Source of the DNA: an uncultured Pelagibacteraceae bacterium
GTDB taxonomy: Bacteria; Pseudomonadota; Alphaproteobacteria; Pelagibacterales; Pelagibacteraceae
NCBI GenBank assembly: GCA_902614835.1
Contig: CACMMU010000005.1
Coordinates: 1 to 53,216, forward strand
Direction of reading: 5' to 3'
Length of the DNA stretch: 53,216 bases
Shown here: positions 34,873-46,023 of the stretch, piece after piece
Position numbering within the stretch: the first letter of the stretch is position 1
Layout of the letters: each line of letters begins with the position of its first letter
Notes under the pieces: generated by a model
What the model saw: the letters and a program-made list of their open reading frames with translations, nothing else
Told to the model about the DNA's origin: nothing
Database searches by the model: none
Made by a program: the position numbers and the translations under genes

Positions 34873-36112
34873 TTTAAAAAATATTAGAGACAATCCTGAT
34901 ATATTTAAAAAAAAAATTTCGAATAGAAACGTTAAAATTAATTTTGATGAACTTTTAAAACTTGATATACAAAATAGAGAAACAATACAAAAAAAAGAAA
35001 AATTAGAACAAGAAAAAAAAATAATTTCAAAACAAAAAGACAAAGCGCAATTTGAAAGATCAAAAAAAATCTCTGAAGAAATTAAAAACTTAGAAAGTTC
35101 TCAAAAATTAATTTCAGATAAGATTAACAATATACTGCATTTAATACCCAATATACCTCTTGATGATGTACCTAAAGGTGTTGATGATACTTCAAATAAA
35201 GTTTTAAAAACCACCGGAGCTATTCCTGAGTTTAAATTTCAAGCTAAATCTCATTATGAAATAGGTGCAAAATTAAATTTAATGGATTTTGATTTAGCCT
35301 CAAAAACATCAGGTTCTAGATTTGTTTTTTTAAAAGGCGCACTTGCACAACTAGAAAGAGCACTCTCTAATTTCATGCTCGATATTCATACACAAGAATT
35401 TGGTTATAAAGAAATTTCACCTCCTCTGATTGTAAATGAAAATACAATGTTTGGAACAGGACAACTCCCAAAATTTGAAAATGATCAGTTTCAAATTAAA
35501 TTGGATAAAGAGAAAAAATTTTTAATTCCAACAGCTGAAGTTATTTTAACAAATATGGTTAAGGAATCTTCAGTCAATATAAAAGACCTTCCTTTCAGAT
35601 TTGTTGCTTCAACAGCATGCTTTAGAAAAGAAGCAGGCAGTTATGGTAAAGACACTAAGGGAATGTTGAGACAACATCAGTTTTACAAAGTTGAATTAGT
35701 CAGCATAGTTGAACCAAAAAAATGTTCTGAGGAACTAGATAGAATGACATCTTGTGCAGAGGAAATATTAAAAAAATTAAAATTACCATACAGATGCGTT
35801 ATCTTATCTACCGGAGACATGGGATTCAGTGCTGAAAAAACAATTGATATTGAGGTCTGGATACCATCTGAAAAAAAATATCGTGAGATATCGAGTTGTT
35901 CATCATGTGGTCAGTTTCAATCAAGACGAATGAAAAGTAAATTTAAAGATGATAAAAATAAGTCTGATTTTTTAGGCACTTTAAATGGTTCAGGTCTGGC
36001 TGTTGGCAGAACATTAATAGCCATAATGGAAAATTACCAAAATTCTGATGGTTCAATAACCATTCCCACATCTCTAAGACCATACATGAATAATTTAGAC
36101 AAAATTCATTAA
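34865..36112 (+). CDS. serS: Seryl-tRNA synthetase
   Basis: This 415-residue class II synthetase has an N-terminal helical hairpin (about 30-105, Lys/Glu rich) that binds the long variable arm of tRNA-Ser. Motif 2 is CFRKEAGSYGKDTKGMLRQHQF and motif 3 is GSGLAVGRTLIAIMENYQ. The serine pocket TAEVILTNM is present. It overlaps tatC. A tRNA-Ser(TGA) gene is present at the right end of the window. Confidence 0.96.
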   Translation: MHNLKNIRDNPDIFKKKISNRNVKINFDELLKLDIQNRETIQKKEKLEQEKKIISKQKDKAQFERSKKISEEIKNLESSQKLISDKINNILHLIPNIPLDDVPKGVDDTSNKVLKTTGAIPEFKFQAKSHYEIGAKLNLMDFDLASKTSGSRFVFLKGALAQLERALSNFMLDIHTQEFGYKEISPPLIVNENTMFGTGQLPKFENDQFQIKLDKEKKFLIPTAEVILTNMVKESSVNIKDLPFRFVASTACFRKEAGSYGKDTKGMLRQHQFYKVELVSIVEPKKCSEELDRMTSCAEEILKKLKLPYRCVILSTGDMGFSAEKTIDIEVWIPSEKKYREISSCSSCGQFQSRRMKSKFKDDKNKSDFLGTLNGSGLAVGRTLIAIMENYQNSDGSITIPTSLRPYMNNLDKIH

Positions 36113-36158
36113 AAACTTGTTGTTAAAATAAAATTATTAATATATTTATTTCTACATT

Positions 36159-36440
36159 ATGAGTGGTTCAAATTTTGCACAATTTATTCCGTTAATATTA
36201 ATATTTGTAATTTTTTATTTCTTCTTAATTAGACCACAGCAAAAAAGGGTCAAAGAACATAAAGATATGGTTAAAAATTTAAAAAGAGGCGATGAAGTAA
36301 TTACATCAGGCGGTATAATTGGTAAAGTTGATAGAGTTTTTGAAGATGACAGGATAGAGCTTGTAATATCCGAAGGTGTCAAAGTTCAAATAATTCGAAA
36401 TACAATCCAGGGTCATTTAAAAAAAGAGACAAAAAAATAG
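36159..36440 (+). CDS. yajC: Preprotein translocase subunit YajC
   Basis: This 93-residue protein has one N-terminal membrane helix (FAQFIPLILIFVIFYFFLI) followed by the signature RPQQKRVKEHKDMVKNLKRGDEV and a small beta domain (TSGGIIGKVDRV). It is an accessory of the SecDF complex. It sits six bases before secD in the standard yajC-secD-secF order. Confidence 0.95.
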   Translation: MSGSNFAQFIPLILIFVIFYFFLIRPQQKRVKEHKDMVKNLKRGDEVITSGGIIGKVDRVFEDDRIELVISEGVKVQIIRNTIQGHLKKETKK

Positions 36441-36446
36441 TTCTTC

Positions 36447-38000
36447 GTGCTAAACTTTTCTAAGACAAAAATTTTATCGATTTATTTTATTTTTTTCATT
36501 ATTAGTTTTTTCGCTCTATTAAATTTTATCAATATTGATGTTCAGTATTTAAAAAAGAAAGTTAATCTTGGTTTAGATTTACAAGGGGGCTCTTATTTAT
36601 TACTAGAGGTCGATAGTTCTTCATTAGAAAAAAAGACTCTTCAATCAAAAGTTGTTCCTCTAAAAAAAAAATTAAGAGAAGAGTCAATAAATTTTGATAA
36701 TTTTAGTGTTTCAGAAAAAATCATAAAATTTGATATTTCCCAAAATGAAATAAAGAAGTTTGAAGAAATATTTAATCAAAAAGAAGGAAATGAAATCAAT
36801 ACCTTTTTAAATCAATACAATGCCTTTGAATTACAAAATTCAATTTCTAAAACAAAGGTAAGTGTCTCTTTATCAAAACATGGAATAATAAATATAAGAT
36901 CTGCAGCAGTTAATCAGTCAATAGAAATTGTAAGAAGAAGGATCGATGAAATTGGAACTAAAGAACCTTCAATATTAAAAAGGGGAAGTAATCGTATATT
37001 AGTTGAGCTTCCCGGTGTCAAAGATCCTGAGAGAATTAAAGAGCTACTCGGCAAAACGGCAGAACTTAGTTTTAGATTGGTAACAAAAGATCAAAGTGAA
37101 TTTGGTAATGAAAAACTTATTCTTCCAATTACCCAAGAAGAAATTTCTGTAAGTAAAAGAATTATATTAAGTGGTGAAAATCTTATTGATGCCCAGCCAA
37201 GATTTGATAATTTAAATAATCAACCAATTGTAGCTTTTTCATTAGATAGATTGGGAGCACAAAGATTTGGCCAAATAACAACAAAAAATATAGGTAAAAG
37301 ATTAGCTATCGTTCTAGACGGTGAAGCGATAAGTGCTCCAGTAATTCAAGACTCAATAACAAGTGGGAATGGAACAATTTCAGGAAACTTTAGTTTTCAA
37401 ACAGCAACTGATCTAGCACTATTACTTAGATCAGGCGCGTTACCAACTCCTTTAATTGTAGCAGAGGAGAGAACAGTTGGTCCAGATCTTGGAAAAGATT
37501 CTATTAAATCTGGAATAATATCTTTAATCGTAGGTTTTTCTCTTGTGATTTTATTTATGCTTATCAAATATAGATTTTTTGGCTTTGTTGCTAACATCTC
37601 TCTTATATCTAATCTATTAATGTTAATTGGCTTGCTTACTATAATGGAGGCTACTTTAACTTTACCTGGAATCGCAGGAATAATTTTAACAGTGGGAATG
37701 GCTGTTGATGCAAATGTTCTTATTTTTGAGAGAATTAAGGAAGAATTAAAAGAAGAAAGAAACAATATACAAGCTTTTGATATGGGTTTTAAAAAATCAA
37801 TTGTTACCATATTAGATGCAAATATAACCACACTTATTGCATCAATTATATTATTTATATTTGGTACCGGTCCAATAAAAGGTTTTGCAGTTACACTTTC
37901 TATAGGCTTATTAACAACATTGTTTGCCTCATATTTTATTTCAAGACACTTAATATCAATAATTGTTTTCAACAATCGAGAGAAAAAAATATCAATATGA
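36447..38000 (+). CDS. secD: Protein translocase subunit SecD
   Basis: This 517-residue inner-membrane protein of the RND superfamily uses the proton gradient to drive late protein export. Helix 1 is at about 7-25. A periplasmic P1 domain starts at LGLDLQGGSYLLLEVD, with the P1-head segment VELPGVKDPERIKELLGKTAELSFR. Five C-terminal helices follow, with GMAVDANVLIFERIKEEL carrying the conserved aspartate. Translation starts at GTG. The last four bases overlap secF. The length is close to the short alphaproteobacterial form. Confidence 0.95.
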   Translation: MLNFSKTKILSIYFIFFIISFFALLNFINIDVQYLKKKVNLGLDLQGGSYLLLEVDSSSLEKKTLQSKVVPLKKKLREESINFDNFSVSEKIIKFDISQNEIKKFEEIFNQKEGNEINTFLNQYNAFELQNSISKTKVSVSLSKHGIINIRSAAVNQSIEIVRRRIDEIGTKEPSILKRGSNRILVELPGVKDPERIKELLGKTAELSFRLVTKDQSEFGNEKLILPITQEEISVSKRIILSGENLIDAQPRFDNLNNQPIVAFSLDRLGAQRFGQITTKNIGKRLAIVLDGEAISAPVIQDSITSGNGTISGNFSFQTATDLALLLRSGALPTPLIVAEERTVGPDLGKDSIKSGIISLIVGFSLVILFMLIKYRFFGFVANISLISNLLMLIGLLTIMEATLTLPGIAGIILTVGMAVDANVLIFERIKEELKEERNNIQAFDMGFKKSIVTILDANITTLIASIILFIFGTGPIKGFAVTLSIGLLTTLFASYFISRHLISIIVFNNREKKISI

Positions 38001-38899
38001 AGACAAATTATAATTTTTACTTAAAATTTAAAGTTGCAAATCTAATTTCCTTATTTTTAGTATTAGCTAGTTTTACCCTCCTTATTATAAAAGGTTTAAA
38101 TTTTGGTATTGATTTTAAAGGAGGAACTTTAATAGAATTAAGAATAGATTCAAAAAACATACAAATATCAGATGTTCGTTCAGCTTTTTCAAACATGGAT
38201 TTAGGTGACGTAAATGTTAAACAATTTGGTAAAAAGGGTGACTATCTAATTAAATTTGAAAAGAAAACTTTTGAAAAAAAGGATGGTATCGGCGTAATAA
38301 AAGATAATGTAGTAAAAAAACTTGGATCAGGAATAAATTTTAGGAGAGTAGAAAATGTTGGTCCTAAAGTTAGCCAAGAACTTTTAAATTCCGGTTTACT
38401 AGCAATTAGTCTTGCATTAGGGGCTATGCTTTTTTATATTTGGATAAGATTCGAGTGGCAATTTAGTATTGGTTCAATAATTGCAATTTTTCATGATGTT
38501 TTGATTACAATAGGCATCTTCTCTTTATTATCATTAGAAATTAATCTATCAATAGTGGCAGCTGTTTTGACAATTGTCGGTTATTCCATGAATGATACTG
38601 TTGTTATTTATGATCGTATTAGAGAGAATCTTCGTAAATTTTCAAATTTAAAAATTAGTGAGATATCAAATATTTCAATTAATGAAACTTTATCAAGAAC
38701 AATAATAACATCTTTAACCACTCTACTTGCCTTATTTTCAATTTTCATTTTAGGCGGTGAAATTCTAAGAGGCTTTTCTTTAGCAATGATAATTGGTGTT
38801 TTAATTGGTACTTATTCATCAATATTTGTAGCAAGTCCTATATTAAAATATTTAAATGTTAGTTTTAAAACAATCGAGAAGGAAACAGAAAATTTTTAG
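37997..38899 (+). CDS. secF: Protein translocase subunit SecF
   Basis: This 300-residue partner of SecD has helix 1, a periplasmic domain with FGIDFKGGTLIELR, then five helices with IWIRFEWQFSIGSIIAIFHDVLITIG and VGYSMNDTVVIYDRIRENLR. It overlaps secD by four bases (ATGA) and converges on the puuD-like gene with a four-base overlap of stop codons. Confidence 0.96.
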   Translation: MKTNYNFYLKFKVANLISLFLVLASFTLLIIKGLNFGIDFKGGTLIELRIDSKNIQISDVRSAFSNMDLGDVNVKQFGKKGDYLIKFEKKTFEKKDGIGVIKDNVVKKLGSGINFRRVENVGPKVSQELLNSGLLAISLALGAMLFYIWIRFEWQFSIGSIIAIFHDVLITIGIFSLLSLEINLSIVAAVLTIVGYSMNDTVVIYDRIRENLRKFSNLKISEISNISINETLSRTIITSLTTLLALFSIFILGGEILRGFSLAMIIGVLIGTYSSIFVASPILKYLNVSFKTIEKETENF

Positions 38900-39495
38900 T
38901 AAAGGTTTTGTGCTACGACCATTGATAGTAACATTGGTAGAGATAGTAGCGTGTTAACTCTAGAAGTTAATGTTGCTGTTTTAAGATGTTTTGGTTTATC
39001 TTCAGGAGCACAATCAACAATGCCTAAGACTTTTTTCTGATTAGGCCAAATAATAAACCAAACATTAAATGCCATGATTATACCTAGCCACATTCCAATT
39101 CCAATTGCAGTATTTTTGCCACCGCTTCCAATTCCCAAAATCATTGCGTCATGTACATAACCATTAAGGTAGGCAACTATTAAACCAGTAATAATTGTTG
39201 CTAAAGCCGCCCATCTGAACCAAAACAAAACTGCTGGAGCTATAACTTTTATTATTGCGGGTTTTTGTTCATCAGACAATTTTGGCATGCTTGGAATTTG
39301 AACAAAGTTTAAATACCAAAGTAAACCAATCCACATTATACCAGCAAGTACATGGAAATATCTAAATAACCAACTCCAAAAAAGTCGATCAAATGCCCAA
39401 TCACCGCCACCAAAATAAAGTCCTAAAAAAAGTAAAATAGCAAGCGCTAGAGACAGGTGAACTGTTTTTGATAAAGACTGTAAAATATTAACCAT
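38896..39495 (-). CDS. PuuD-like membrane protein (urate-oxidase N-terminal domain) without cytochrome domain
   Basis: This 199-residue membrane protein has about five to six helices and matches the membrane part of the urate hydroxylase PuuD family: RLFWSWLFRYFHVLAGIMWIGLLWYLNFVQIPSMPKL near the N-terminus and WLGIIMAFNVWFIIWPNQKKVLG later. The histidines of the first helices could bind heme. Full-length PuuD has an additional C-terminal cytochrome-c domain of about 200 residues, which is absent here with no CxxCH anywhere in the protein. It may be a general heme membrane protein, and urate oxidation is not demonstrated. No purine genes are nearby. Confidence 0.75.
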   Translation of the reverse strand: MVNILQSLSKTVHLSLALAILLFLGLYFGGGDWAFDRLFWSWLFRYFHVLAGIMWIGLLWYLNFVQIPSMPKLSDEQKPAIIKVIAPAVLFWFRWAALATIITGLIVAYLNGYVHDAMILGIGSGGKNTAIGIGMWLGIIMAFNVWFIIWPNQKKVLGIVDCAPEDKPKHLKTATLTSRVNTLLSLPMLLSMVVAQNLY

Positions 39496-39521
39496 GATTT
39501 ATCATAACATAAATTATCAAC

Positions 39522-42398
39522 TTATGCTGTTTTTTTCATTTTGTTATTGATTAAATTCTTAAGAAATTTCCCCGTATAACTATTCTCAATTTGTGCAACT
39601 TGTTCGGGAGAACCTTCAGCTATAATTTTACCGCCTTCAGCACCACCTTCGGGGCCCATATCAACTATCCAATCAGCAGTTTTGATTACATCTAGATTAT
39701 GTTCAATTACTATCACGGTATTACCTGTATTAACAAACGCTTTAAGTATTTCCAAAAGTTTTTTTATATCGTGAGAATGCAAACCAGTTGTAGGTTCGTC
39801 CAAAATATACAAAGTTCTCCCGGTCGATCTTTTGGAAAGCTCTTTAGCCAGTTTAATCCTTTGGGCTTCACCACCAGACAATGTTGTTGCTTGTTGACCA
39901 ATCTTTATATATCCCAAGCCCACATGCTTAAGTGTTATAAGCTTAGAATAAATTGAAGGAATATTTTTAAAAAATTCACATCCTTCTTCTACCGTCATGT
40001 TTAAAATATCTGCAATATTTTTATTTTTAAATCTTATTTCTAATGTTTCCCTGTTGTATCTAGTTCCTTTACAAGCGTCACAAGGAATATACACATCAGG
40101 TAAAAAATGCATTTCATAAGTTATTACTCCATCACCTTCACAGGTTTCACATCTTCCTCCTCTAACATTAAATGAATATCTTCCAGGTTTATAACCTCTT
40201 GTTTTAGACTCAGGTAAATTTGCAAACCAATCTCTTATCGGGCCAAACGCTCCAGTGTATGTTGCCGGATTAGATCTAGGCGTTCTACCAATTGGTGATT
40301 GATCTATATCTATGACTTTATCAATAAGTTCAGTTCCTTTATAATTTTTAAATTCTTTCGGTAATTTTCTTGATTTATTATTATTTAACAATAAGTTTAG
40401 TGCATTAAAAAGGGTCTGTAGTACTAAAGTAGATTTACCGCTACCTGAAACACCTGTTATACATGTGAATGTTCCGATTGGTACTTTCAAATTAACATTT
40501 TTTAAATTATTCCCACTGGCTCCTAATATTTCTAGAAATCTTCCATTTTTAGCCGTTTTTCTTTTTCTTGGTATTTCAATAAATTTTTTACCAGAAAGAT
40601 AATTTCCAGTGATGCTTTCCTTTGATTCAATAATATTTTTTAAATTTCCTTGCGCTGTTACATTCCCACCATTCAATCCTGCCTCAGGACCAAGATCAAT
40701 AATATGATCAGCATTTTCCATTGTTTCTACATCGTGTTCTACTACTATTACAGTATTTCCAAGATCTCTTAATCTTTTTAACGCAGCAATTAATTTTTTA
40801 TTATCTCTTTGATGTAATCCAATTGAGGGTTCATCCAATACATATAAAACACCGGTCAAACCAGATCCAATTTGTGATGCCAACCTTATCCTTTGGGATT
40901 CTCCCCCGGAGAGTGTGCCAGACTCCCTAGAAAGTGTAAGATAATTTAAACCTACATTAAGTAAAAAATTAAGTCTCTCGTTAATTTCTTTTAAAATATG
41001 TTGTGCTATTTTTTTCTCTCTTAATGTTAAAATATTTTCTAAATTTGAAAACCATTTTTGTGAATCTTCTATTGAAAACTTTGTAACTTCACTGATGTTA
41101 AGTTTATTTATTTTTACGCACAATGCCTCATCTTTTAAACGCAAACCTTTACATTTATCACAATTGGTTTCACTTTGATATTGAGCTATCTCTTCTCTTT
41201 TCCAATCGCTGTCAGTTTCCAAGTATCTTCTCTCTAAATTATTTATTACACCTTCAAAAGTTTTTTTTGTGTCATATTTTTCATATCCATCATCGTAATT
41301 AAATTTTATTTCTTCATCATCAGAGCCATAAAGAATTATATCCTGTATCTTTTTTGGAAGTTTTTTCCATTTTGTTTCCAGATCAAATTTATAATGTTTC
41401 GATATTGATGCTAGAGTTTGAGCATAATACATTGATGTAGATTTGGACCACGGTTCAACAGCACCTTCTGATATACTTTTATTTTTATCAGGTACTACTA
41501 AATTGGCATCAACATTTAAATTATGACCTATCCCTTCACACTCTTCACAAGCTCCGAATGGGCTATTAAATGAAAAAAGTCTAGGTTCAATTTCTTCAAT
41601 AGTAAAACCACTTTCTGGACATGAAAATTTTGATGAAAAAGTTATACTCTCTTTTTTTCTAAACTTTTTAGGCAAAGTCTCATTCTCATACTCAACGACC
41701 AAAAGACCATTTGATAAGTTTAGAGCTGTTTCAATACTGTCAGCAAGCCTATTACCTAATTTTGAATTTAATACAATTCTATCTACAATTATTGATATAT
41801 CGTGTTTAACTTTTTTGTTTAAGTTTGGGAAATCGTCAATATCATAATAATTACCATCAACTTTTATTTTTAAAAATCCTCTTTTTTTGTAATTAATTAT
41901 ATCTTTCTTGTATTCACCCTTTCTTCCACGAACAATTGGAGCCAAAAGAAAAATAGTAGAGCTTTTCGGAAGTGCCTTTACTTTATCTACCATATCACTC
42001 ACAGACTGAGAAACTATTGGTTTTCCTGTAAATGGTGAGTAGGGTATCCCCACTCTTGCAAACAAAACTCTCATATAATCATAAATTTCGGTTACTGTTG
42101 CTACAGTTGATCTAGGATTTTTTGGAGCATTTTTTTGCTCAATAGATATTGCTGGACTCAAACCTTCTATTAAATCGACATTTGGTTTCTTCATCTTATC
42201 CAGAAATTGTCTAGCATAAGCTGAAAGACTTTCTACATAACGTCTTTGACCCTCGGCGTATATTGTATCGAATGCAAGAGATGATTTTCCAGAACCAGAT
42301 AACCCTGTAATAACTACAAGCTTTTCTTTAGGAACTTCTAATGAAATATTTTTTAAATTGTGTTCTTTGGCCCCTTTAATCAATATTTTTTTCAACAT
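39522..42398 (-). CDS. uvrA: Excinuclease ABC subunit A
   Basis: This 958-residue damage-recognition ATPase of nucleotide-excision repair has two ABC modules. The first Walker A is GLSGSGKSS (32-40) and the second is GVSGSGKST. Both signature regions are present ([12 protein letters not shown] and [12 protein letters not shown]). The C-terminal zinc finger is intact ([12 protein letters not shown] then [10 protein letters not shown]). The first has CPESG in place of CPxCG, a substitution I recall from other alphaproteobacteria. It diverges from ssb across 97 bases; I saw no GTTC-N7-GTTC alphaproteobacterial LexA box there. Confidence 0.97.
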   Translation of the reverse strand: MLKKILIKGAKEHNLKNISLEVPKEKLVVITGLSGSGKSSLAFDTIYAEGQRRYVESLSAYARQFLDKMKKPNVDLIEGLSPAISIEQKNAPKNPRSTVATVTEIYDYMRVLFARVGIPYSPFTGKPIVSQSVSDMVDKVKALPKSSTIFLLAPIVRGRKGEYKKDIINYKKRGFLKIKVDGNYYDIDDFPNLNKKVKHDISIIVDRIVLNSKLGNRLADSIETALNLSNGLLVVEYENETLPKKFRKKESITFSSKFSCPESGFTIEEIEPRLFSFNSPFGACEECEGIGHNLNVDANLVVPDKNKSISEGAVEPWSKSTSMYYAQTLASISKHYKFDLETKWKKLPKKIQDIILYGSDDEEIKFNYDDGYEKYDTKKTFEGVINNLERRYLETDSDWKREEIAQYQSETNCDKCKGLRLKDEALCVKINKLNISEVTKFSIEDSQKWFSNLENILTLREKKIAQHILKEINERLNFLLNVGLNYLTLSRESGTLSGGESQRIRLASQIGSGLTGVLYVLDEPSIGLHQRDNKKLIAALKRLRDLGNTVIVVEHDVETMENADHIIDLGPEAGLNGGNVTAQGNLKNIIESKESITGNYLSGKKFIEIPRKRKTAKNGRFLEILGASGNNLKNVNLKVPIGTFTCITGVSGSGKSTLVLQTLFNALNLLLNNNKSRKLPKEFKNYKGTELIDKVIDIDQSPIGRTPRSNPATYTGAFGPIRDWFANLPESKTRGYKPGRYSFNVRGGRCETCEGDGVITYEMHFLPDVYIPCDACKGTRYNRETLEIRFKNKNIADILNMTVEEGCEFFKNIPSIYSKLITLKHVGLGYIKIGQQATTLSGGEAQRIKLAKELSKRSTGRTLYILDEPTTGLHSHDIKKLLEILKAFVNTGNTVIVIEHNLDVIKTADWIVDMGPEGGAEGGKIIAEGSPEQVAQIENSYTGKFLKNLINNKMKKTA

Positions 42399-42495
42399 CT
42401 TTTTTGCTCCCCAAATAGATTGGTCTTATAATTATAGGTTAAATATGTTATATTTATCTGTATAAAATTTAATCATATAATAAACCTAAAATATT

Positions 42496-42951
42496 ATGGC
42501 TGGAAGTTTAAATAAAGTATTATTAATAGGCAGACTAGGAGCAGATCCTGAAATTAAACAAATGGTTAACGGGAAAAACGTCGCAAGGTTGAGTATTGCT
42601 ACAAGTCAAAGCTGGAAGGATAAATCTAGTGGTGAAAGAAAAGAGAAAACAGAATGGCATAGAGTTGTCATTTTTAATGAAGGATTAGTTAATGTTGTTC
42701 AGCAATATTTAAAAAAGGGTGCAAACGTGTATGTTGAAGGTCAACTCTCAACAAGAAAGTGGAGAGATGAAAAATTAGGTCAGGATAAATATTCTACAGA
42801 AATAGTTTTACAGGGATACAATTCTTCTTTAACCATGTTAGACGGCAAAGGAAAAACTACCACTCCCAATAATAACGAAAGCAAAAGTTCTTTGCCTAAT
42901 GATCAAATATCACAAGACAGTTCTGATCTTGATGACGAAATACCTTTTTAG
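42496..42951 (+). CDS. ssb: Single-stranded DNA-binding protein
   Basis: This 151-residue protein has an OB-fold at about residues 5-110 (NKVLLIGRLGADPEIKQM, then TEWHRVVIFNEGLVNVVQQYLKKG and VYVEGQLSTRKWRDEKLGQDKY). A polar linker follows, then the acidic C-terminal tip DLDDEIPF that binds repair and replication partners. The uvrA/ssb divergent pair is a classic arrangement. gyrA follows after seven bases. Confidence 0.97.
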   Translation: MAGSLNKVLLIGRLGADPEIKQMVNGKNVARLSIATSQSWKDKSSGERKEKTEWHRVVIFNEGLVNVVQQYLKKGANVYVEGQLSTRKWRDEKLGQDKYSTEIVLQGYNSSLTMLDGKGKTTTPNNNESKSSLPNDQISQDSSDLDDEIPF

Positions 42952-42958
42952 ACCCTAA

Positions 42959-45529
42959 ATGGAAAAACTAGAAAATAAGAATAACGGATCATTTAAACAT
43001 ATTTTTGTAAGAGAAGAGATGAGCTCATCGTATCTTTCTTATGCGATGAGTGTAATAGTTAGTCGTGCTCTACCCGATGTAAGAGATGGTCTTAAACCAG
43101 TTCATAGAAGAATTATATACGCGATGTACAAAGGCGGTTACGATTGGAGTAAACCTTTTCGAAAATCCGCAAGAATCGTCGGTGATGTAATAGGTAAATA
43201 TCATCCCCATGGGGACCAAGCTGTTTATGATGCGCTTGTAAGATTAGTTCAAGACTTCTCCATGAGCTTACCATTAATACAGGGCCAAGGTAATTTCGGT
43301 TCTATTGACGGAGATCCTCCTGCAGCAATGAGATATACGGAAACAAAACTATCAAAAGTAAGTGAATTTTTAACAGATGGTCTTGAGAAAGACACAATAG
43401 ATTACAGAAGGAATTACGACGAAACTGAAAATGAACCAACTGTTTTACCATCACAATATCCAAATCTTTTAGTAAATGGTGCTGGCGGTATCGCAGTAGG
43501 GATGGCTACCAGTATACCCCCACATAATCTTGGTGAGATAGTTAACGGAACGATAAGTTATATAAAAAATAATAACATTACAGTGTCACAACTAATGAAG
43601 GATATACCCGGCCCAGATTTTCCAACCGGAGGAGTTATTATAGGTAAAGATATAATCAAACAAGGTTATAACAAAGGGAGAGGATCATTTAAAATACGAG
43701 GTGAAATAGATGAAGAAAACCTAAAAAATGGTAAATCAAGACTTATTATTAAATCAGTTCCTTATCAGGTAAACAAATCAGTTTTAAATGAGAGAATAGC
43801 CCAACTATCAAGAGATAAAAAAATTGAAGGTGTCAGCGATATTAGAGACGAGTCTAATAAAGACGGTATACGAGTTGTTATTGATTTAAGAAGAGGGGTA
43901 GAACCCGAAACAGTTAGACGTCAGTTGTATAAGCTAACATCCATAGAATCATCCTTTGGTTTTAATACTTTGGCCATAGTAAACGGCAAACCAAAAATTT
44001 TAAATCTTAAAGAGTTTATTTCTGAATTTGTTTCATTTAGAGAAAAAACTGTTGTTAGAAGAATTAAATTTGACTTAAAAAAAACAGAAGAAAGGGCCCA
44101 TATTTTAATAGGAATTTCAACAGCCGTAGAAAATATTGACTCTATTATAAAAATAATAAAAAACTCTAAAGATACCGATACTGCTAAAAAAAGTTTATTA
44201 GGAAAAAAATGGTCAATTAAAAAAAGCTCAAAGCTTGTTTCATTGATTGAAAAAAAACAAAATGTTTCTAAATATCAACTTAGCAAAACACAAGTTGAAT
44301 CAATATTAGAATTAAAACTTCAGAAATTAACTGCTTTTGGGATTAGTGAAATAGAGGAAGAAATAAAAAAATTATCAGAATTAATTATTTATTATAATAA
44401 AATCCTTAAATCAAAAAAAGATTTGTATAGCTTAATTGTAAAAGAACTCGAGGAAATAAAATCTAAATTTTCTGTTAAAAGAAGAACCAAAATTATAGAC
44501 GCTGTATTAAATTACAGCATAGAAGAAACTATTCAGAAAGAAGCTGTGGTTATAAATATTACTAACAAAGGTTATATTAAAAGGGGGTCTTTATCTTCAG
44601 TTAAATCTCAAAAAAGGGGAGGTAAGGGGAAAACAGGAATTACCACAAGGGATGAGGATTTTGTAATAAGAATTTTATCAGGTAATTCCCATAGCCAAGT
44701 TTTATTTTTTTCATCAAAAGGTATTGCTTATAAATTAAAAGCCTGGAAAATACCAAAAGGATCATTATCATCAAAAGGGAAATCCTTATTCAACTTATTG
44801 CCTTTAAAAAGTGCACAATCAATAACATCTACAATGCTTTTACCTGAGAACGAGGAGGAGTGGAAAAAACTTTATGTCGTTTTTGTAACAGAAAATGGAA
44901 AAGTTAGAAAAAATTCGCTAGAAGATTTTACGAATATCAGTTCAAGTGGAAAAATAGCAATGAAACTTGATGAAAATGATATGATTGTTGGTGTTGAAAA
45001 ATGTAGAGAGGATCAAGACATTATACTTGGAACTAAATACGGTAAATGTATAAGATTTATGTCAAAAAAACTTCGGTTGTTTAAAGGTCGATCTTCAAAA
45101 GGTATAAGAGGTATAAATCTAGCTGAAAACGACAAAGTAATATCATTATCAATTATAGACAATATTAAAAGTGAAAATTCTCAAAATAAAAAAAATGGTA
45201 AAAAAATTCCAAATGATAAATATATTTTATCAATTACGGAAAATGGTTATGGAAAAAGAACATTAATAGGAGATTTTAGAGTTACCAATAGAGGCGGCAA
45301 GGGGATAATAGGAATAGTTAATTCAAAAAGAAACGGCAATGTCACTTCAACACTTGTAGTTTCTAATGATGAAGATGTGATTCTTTCAACAGACAAGGGA
45401 AGAGTAATACGTTGTGCCGTTAAAGAAATAAGGACGGCCGGAAGAAATACTCAGGGCGTAAGAATTATAAAGCTGTCTGGAGAAGAAAAAGTTGTATCTG
45501 CTATTAAGATAGAGGATAATATTGCCTAA
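42959..45529 (+). CDS. gyrA: DNA gyrase subunit A
   Basis: This 856-residue subunit of the type II topoisomerase introduces negative supercoils. The catalytic tyrosine is Tyr126 in AAMRYTE. The quinolone-resistance region reads [16 protein letters not shown], so residue 87, equivalent to Ser83 of E. coli, is Gln. A C-terminal beta-pinwheel begins at about residue 520 with repeated GKG-type blades, including the GyrA box [10 protein letters not shown]. This box argues for GyrA rather than ParC. It is slightly shorter than the E. coli protein. coaD overlaps its last base. Confidence 0.95.
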   Translation: MEKLENKNNGSFKHIFVREEMSSSYLSYAMSVIVSRALPDVRDGLKPVHRRIIYAMYKGGYDWSKPFRKSARIVGDVIGKYHPHGDQAVYDALVRLVQDFSMSLPLIQGQGNFGSIDGDPPAAMRYTETKLSKVSEFLTDGLEKDTIDYRRNYDETENEPTVLPSQYPNLLVNGAGGIAVGMATSIPPHNLGEIVNGTISYIKNNNITVSQLMKDIPGPDFPTGGVIIGKDIIKQGYNKGRGSFKIRGEIDEENLKNGKSRLIIKSVPYQVNKSVLNERIAQLSRDKKIEGVSDIRDESNKDGIRVVIDLRRGVEPETVRRQLYKLTSIESSFGFNTLAIVNGKPKILNLKEFISEFVSFREKTVVRRIKFDLKKTEERAHILIGISTAVENIDSIIKIIKNSKDTDTAKKSLLGKKWSIKKSSKLVSLIEKKQNVSKYQLSKTQVESILELKLQKLTAFGISEIEEEIKKLSELIIYYNKILKSKKDLYSLIVKELEEIKSKFSVKRRTKIIDAVLNYSIEETIQKEAVVINITNKGYIKRGSLSSVKSQKRGGKGKTGITTRDEDFVIRILSGNSHSQVLFFSSKGIAYKLKAWKIPKGSLSSKGKSLFNLLPLKSAQSITSTMLLPENEEEWKKLYVVFVTENGKVRKNSLEDFTNISSSGKIAMKLDENDMIVGVEKCREDQDIILGTKYGKCIRFMSKKLRLFKGRSSKGIRGINLAENDKVISLSIIDNIKSENSQNKKNGKKIPNDKYILSITENGYGKRTLIGDFRVTNRGGKGIIGIVNSKRNGNVTSTLVVSNDEDVILSTDKGRVIRCAVKEIRTAGRNTQGVRIIKLSGEEKVVSAIKIEDNIA

Positions 45530-46023
45530 TGTCAAAGATAGCAATATACCCAGGAACTTTCGATCCTATTACGCTTGGACATATAGACATAATTAAAAAA
45601 TCATTAAAAATTGTAGACAAACTAATTGTTGCCACAACAGATTCTTCAGAAAAAGATTATTTTTTTTCTTTAGAAGATAGAATTAAAATTCTTGAAGAAT
45701 CTCTTTTTAAAGATTTAAAATTAAGTAAAAAAAAAATTAAAATTGTTTCTTTTGATAGCCTTACAGTAAATTTATGTAAAAAATATAAGGCTTCAATAAT
45801 TGTAAGAGGTTTAAGAGCGGTATCGGATTTCGAATATGAATTTCAATTGGCTGGTATGAATAAAAAATTAGATAAAAATATTGAGACAATCTTTTTGATG
45901 TCTGATATTGAGAATGAGATTATTTCATCAAAATTTATAAAAGAAATTGGAAAATTAAAAGGTAGTTTAAAAAAATTTGTTACAAAGTCTGTAATTAAGG
46001 CTATAAATTTAAAAATTCAATGA
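45529..46023 (+). CDS. coaD: Phosphopantetheine adenylyltransferase
   Basis: This 164-residue nucleotidyltransferase of coenzyme A synthesis converts 4'-phosphopantetheine and ATP to dephospho-CoA. The ATP motif is PGTFDPITLGHIDII (8-22, TxGH type). VRGLRAVSDFEYEFQLAGMN is the substrate region and ENEIISSKFIKEI is the second phosphate site. Length and motifs are normal. It overlaps gyrA by one base and the cyclophilin gene by four. Confidence 0.96.
   Translation: MSKIAIYPGTFDPITLGHIDIIKKSLKIVDKLIVATTDSSEKDYFFSLEDRIKILEESLFKDLKLSKKKIKIVSFDSLTVNLCKKYKASIIVRGLRAVSDFEYEFQLAGMNKKLDKNIETIFLMSDIENEIISSKFIKEIGKLKGSLKKFVTKSVIKAINLKIQ

Noticed and set aside
37397-37975. Long open frame of 192 codons on the minus strand inside secD
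   Set aside because: It lies wholly within a well-conserved secD region, has no ribosome site and resembles no protein; it is an antisense shadow.
39522-42398. Loss of a zinc ligand in UvrA (CPESG instead of CPxCG) as a second zinc-sparing case
   Set aside because: As I recall, the same Ser occurs widely in alphaproteobacterial UvrA, so it is unlikely to be specific to this lineage; the other UvrA zinc finger is intact.
42399-42495. SOS (LexA) operator between uvrA and ssb
   Set aside because: I looked for GTTC-N7-GTTC on both strands in the 97-bp spacer and saw none.
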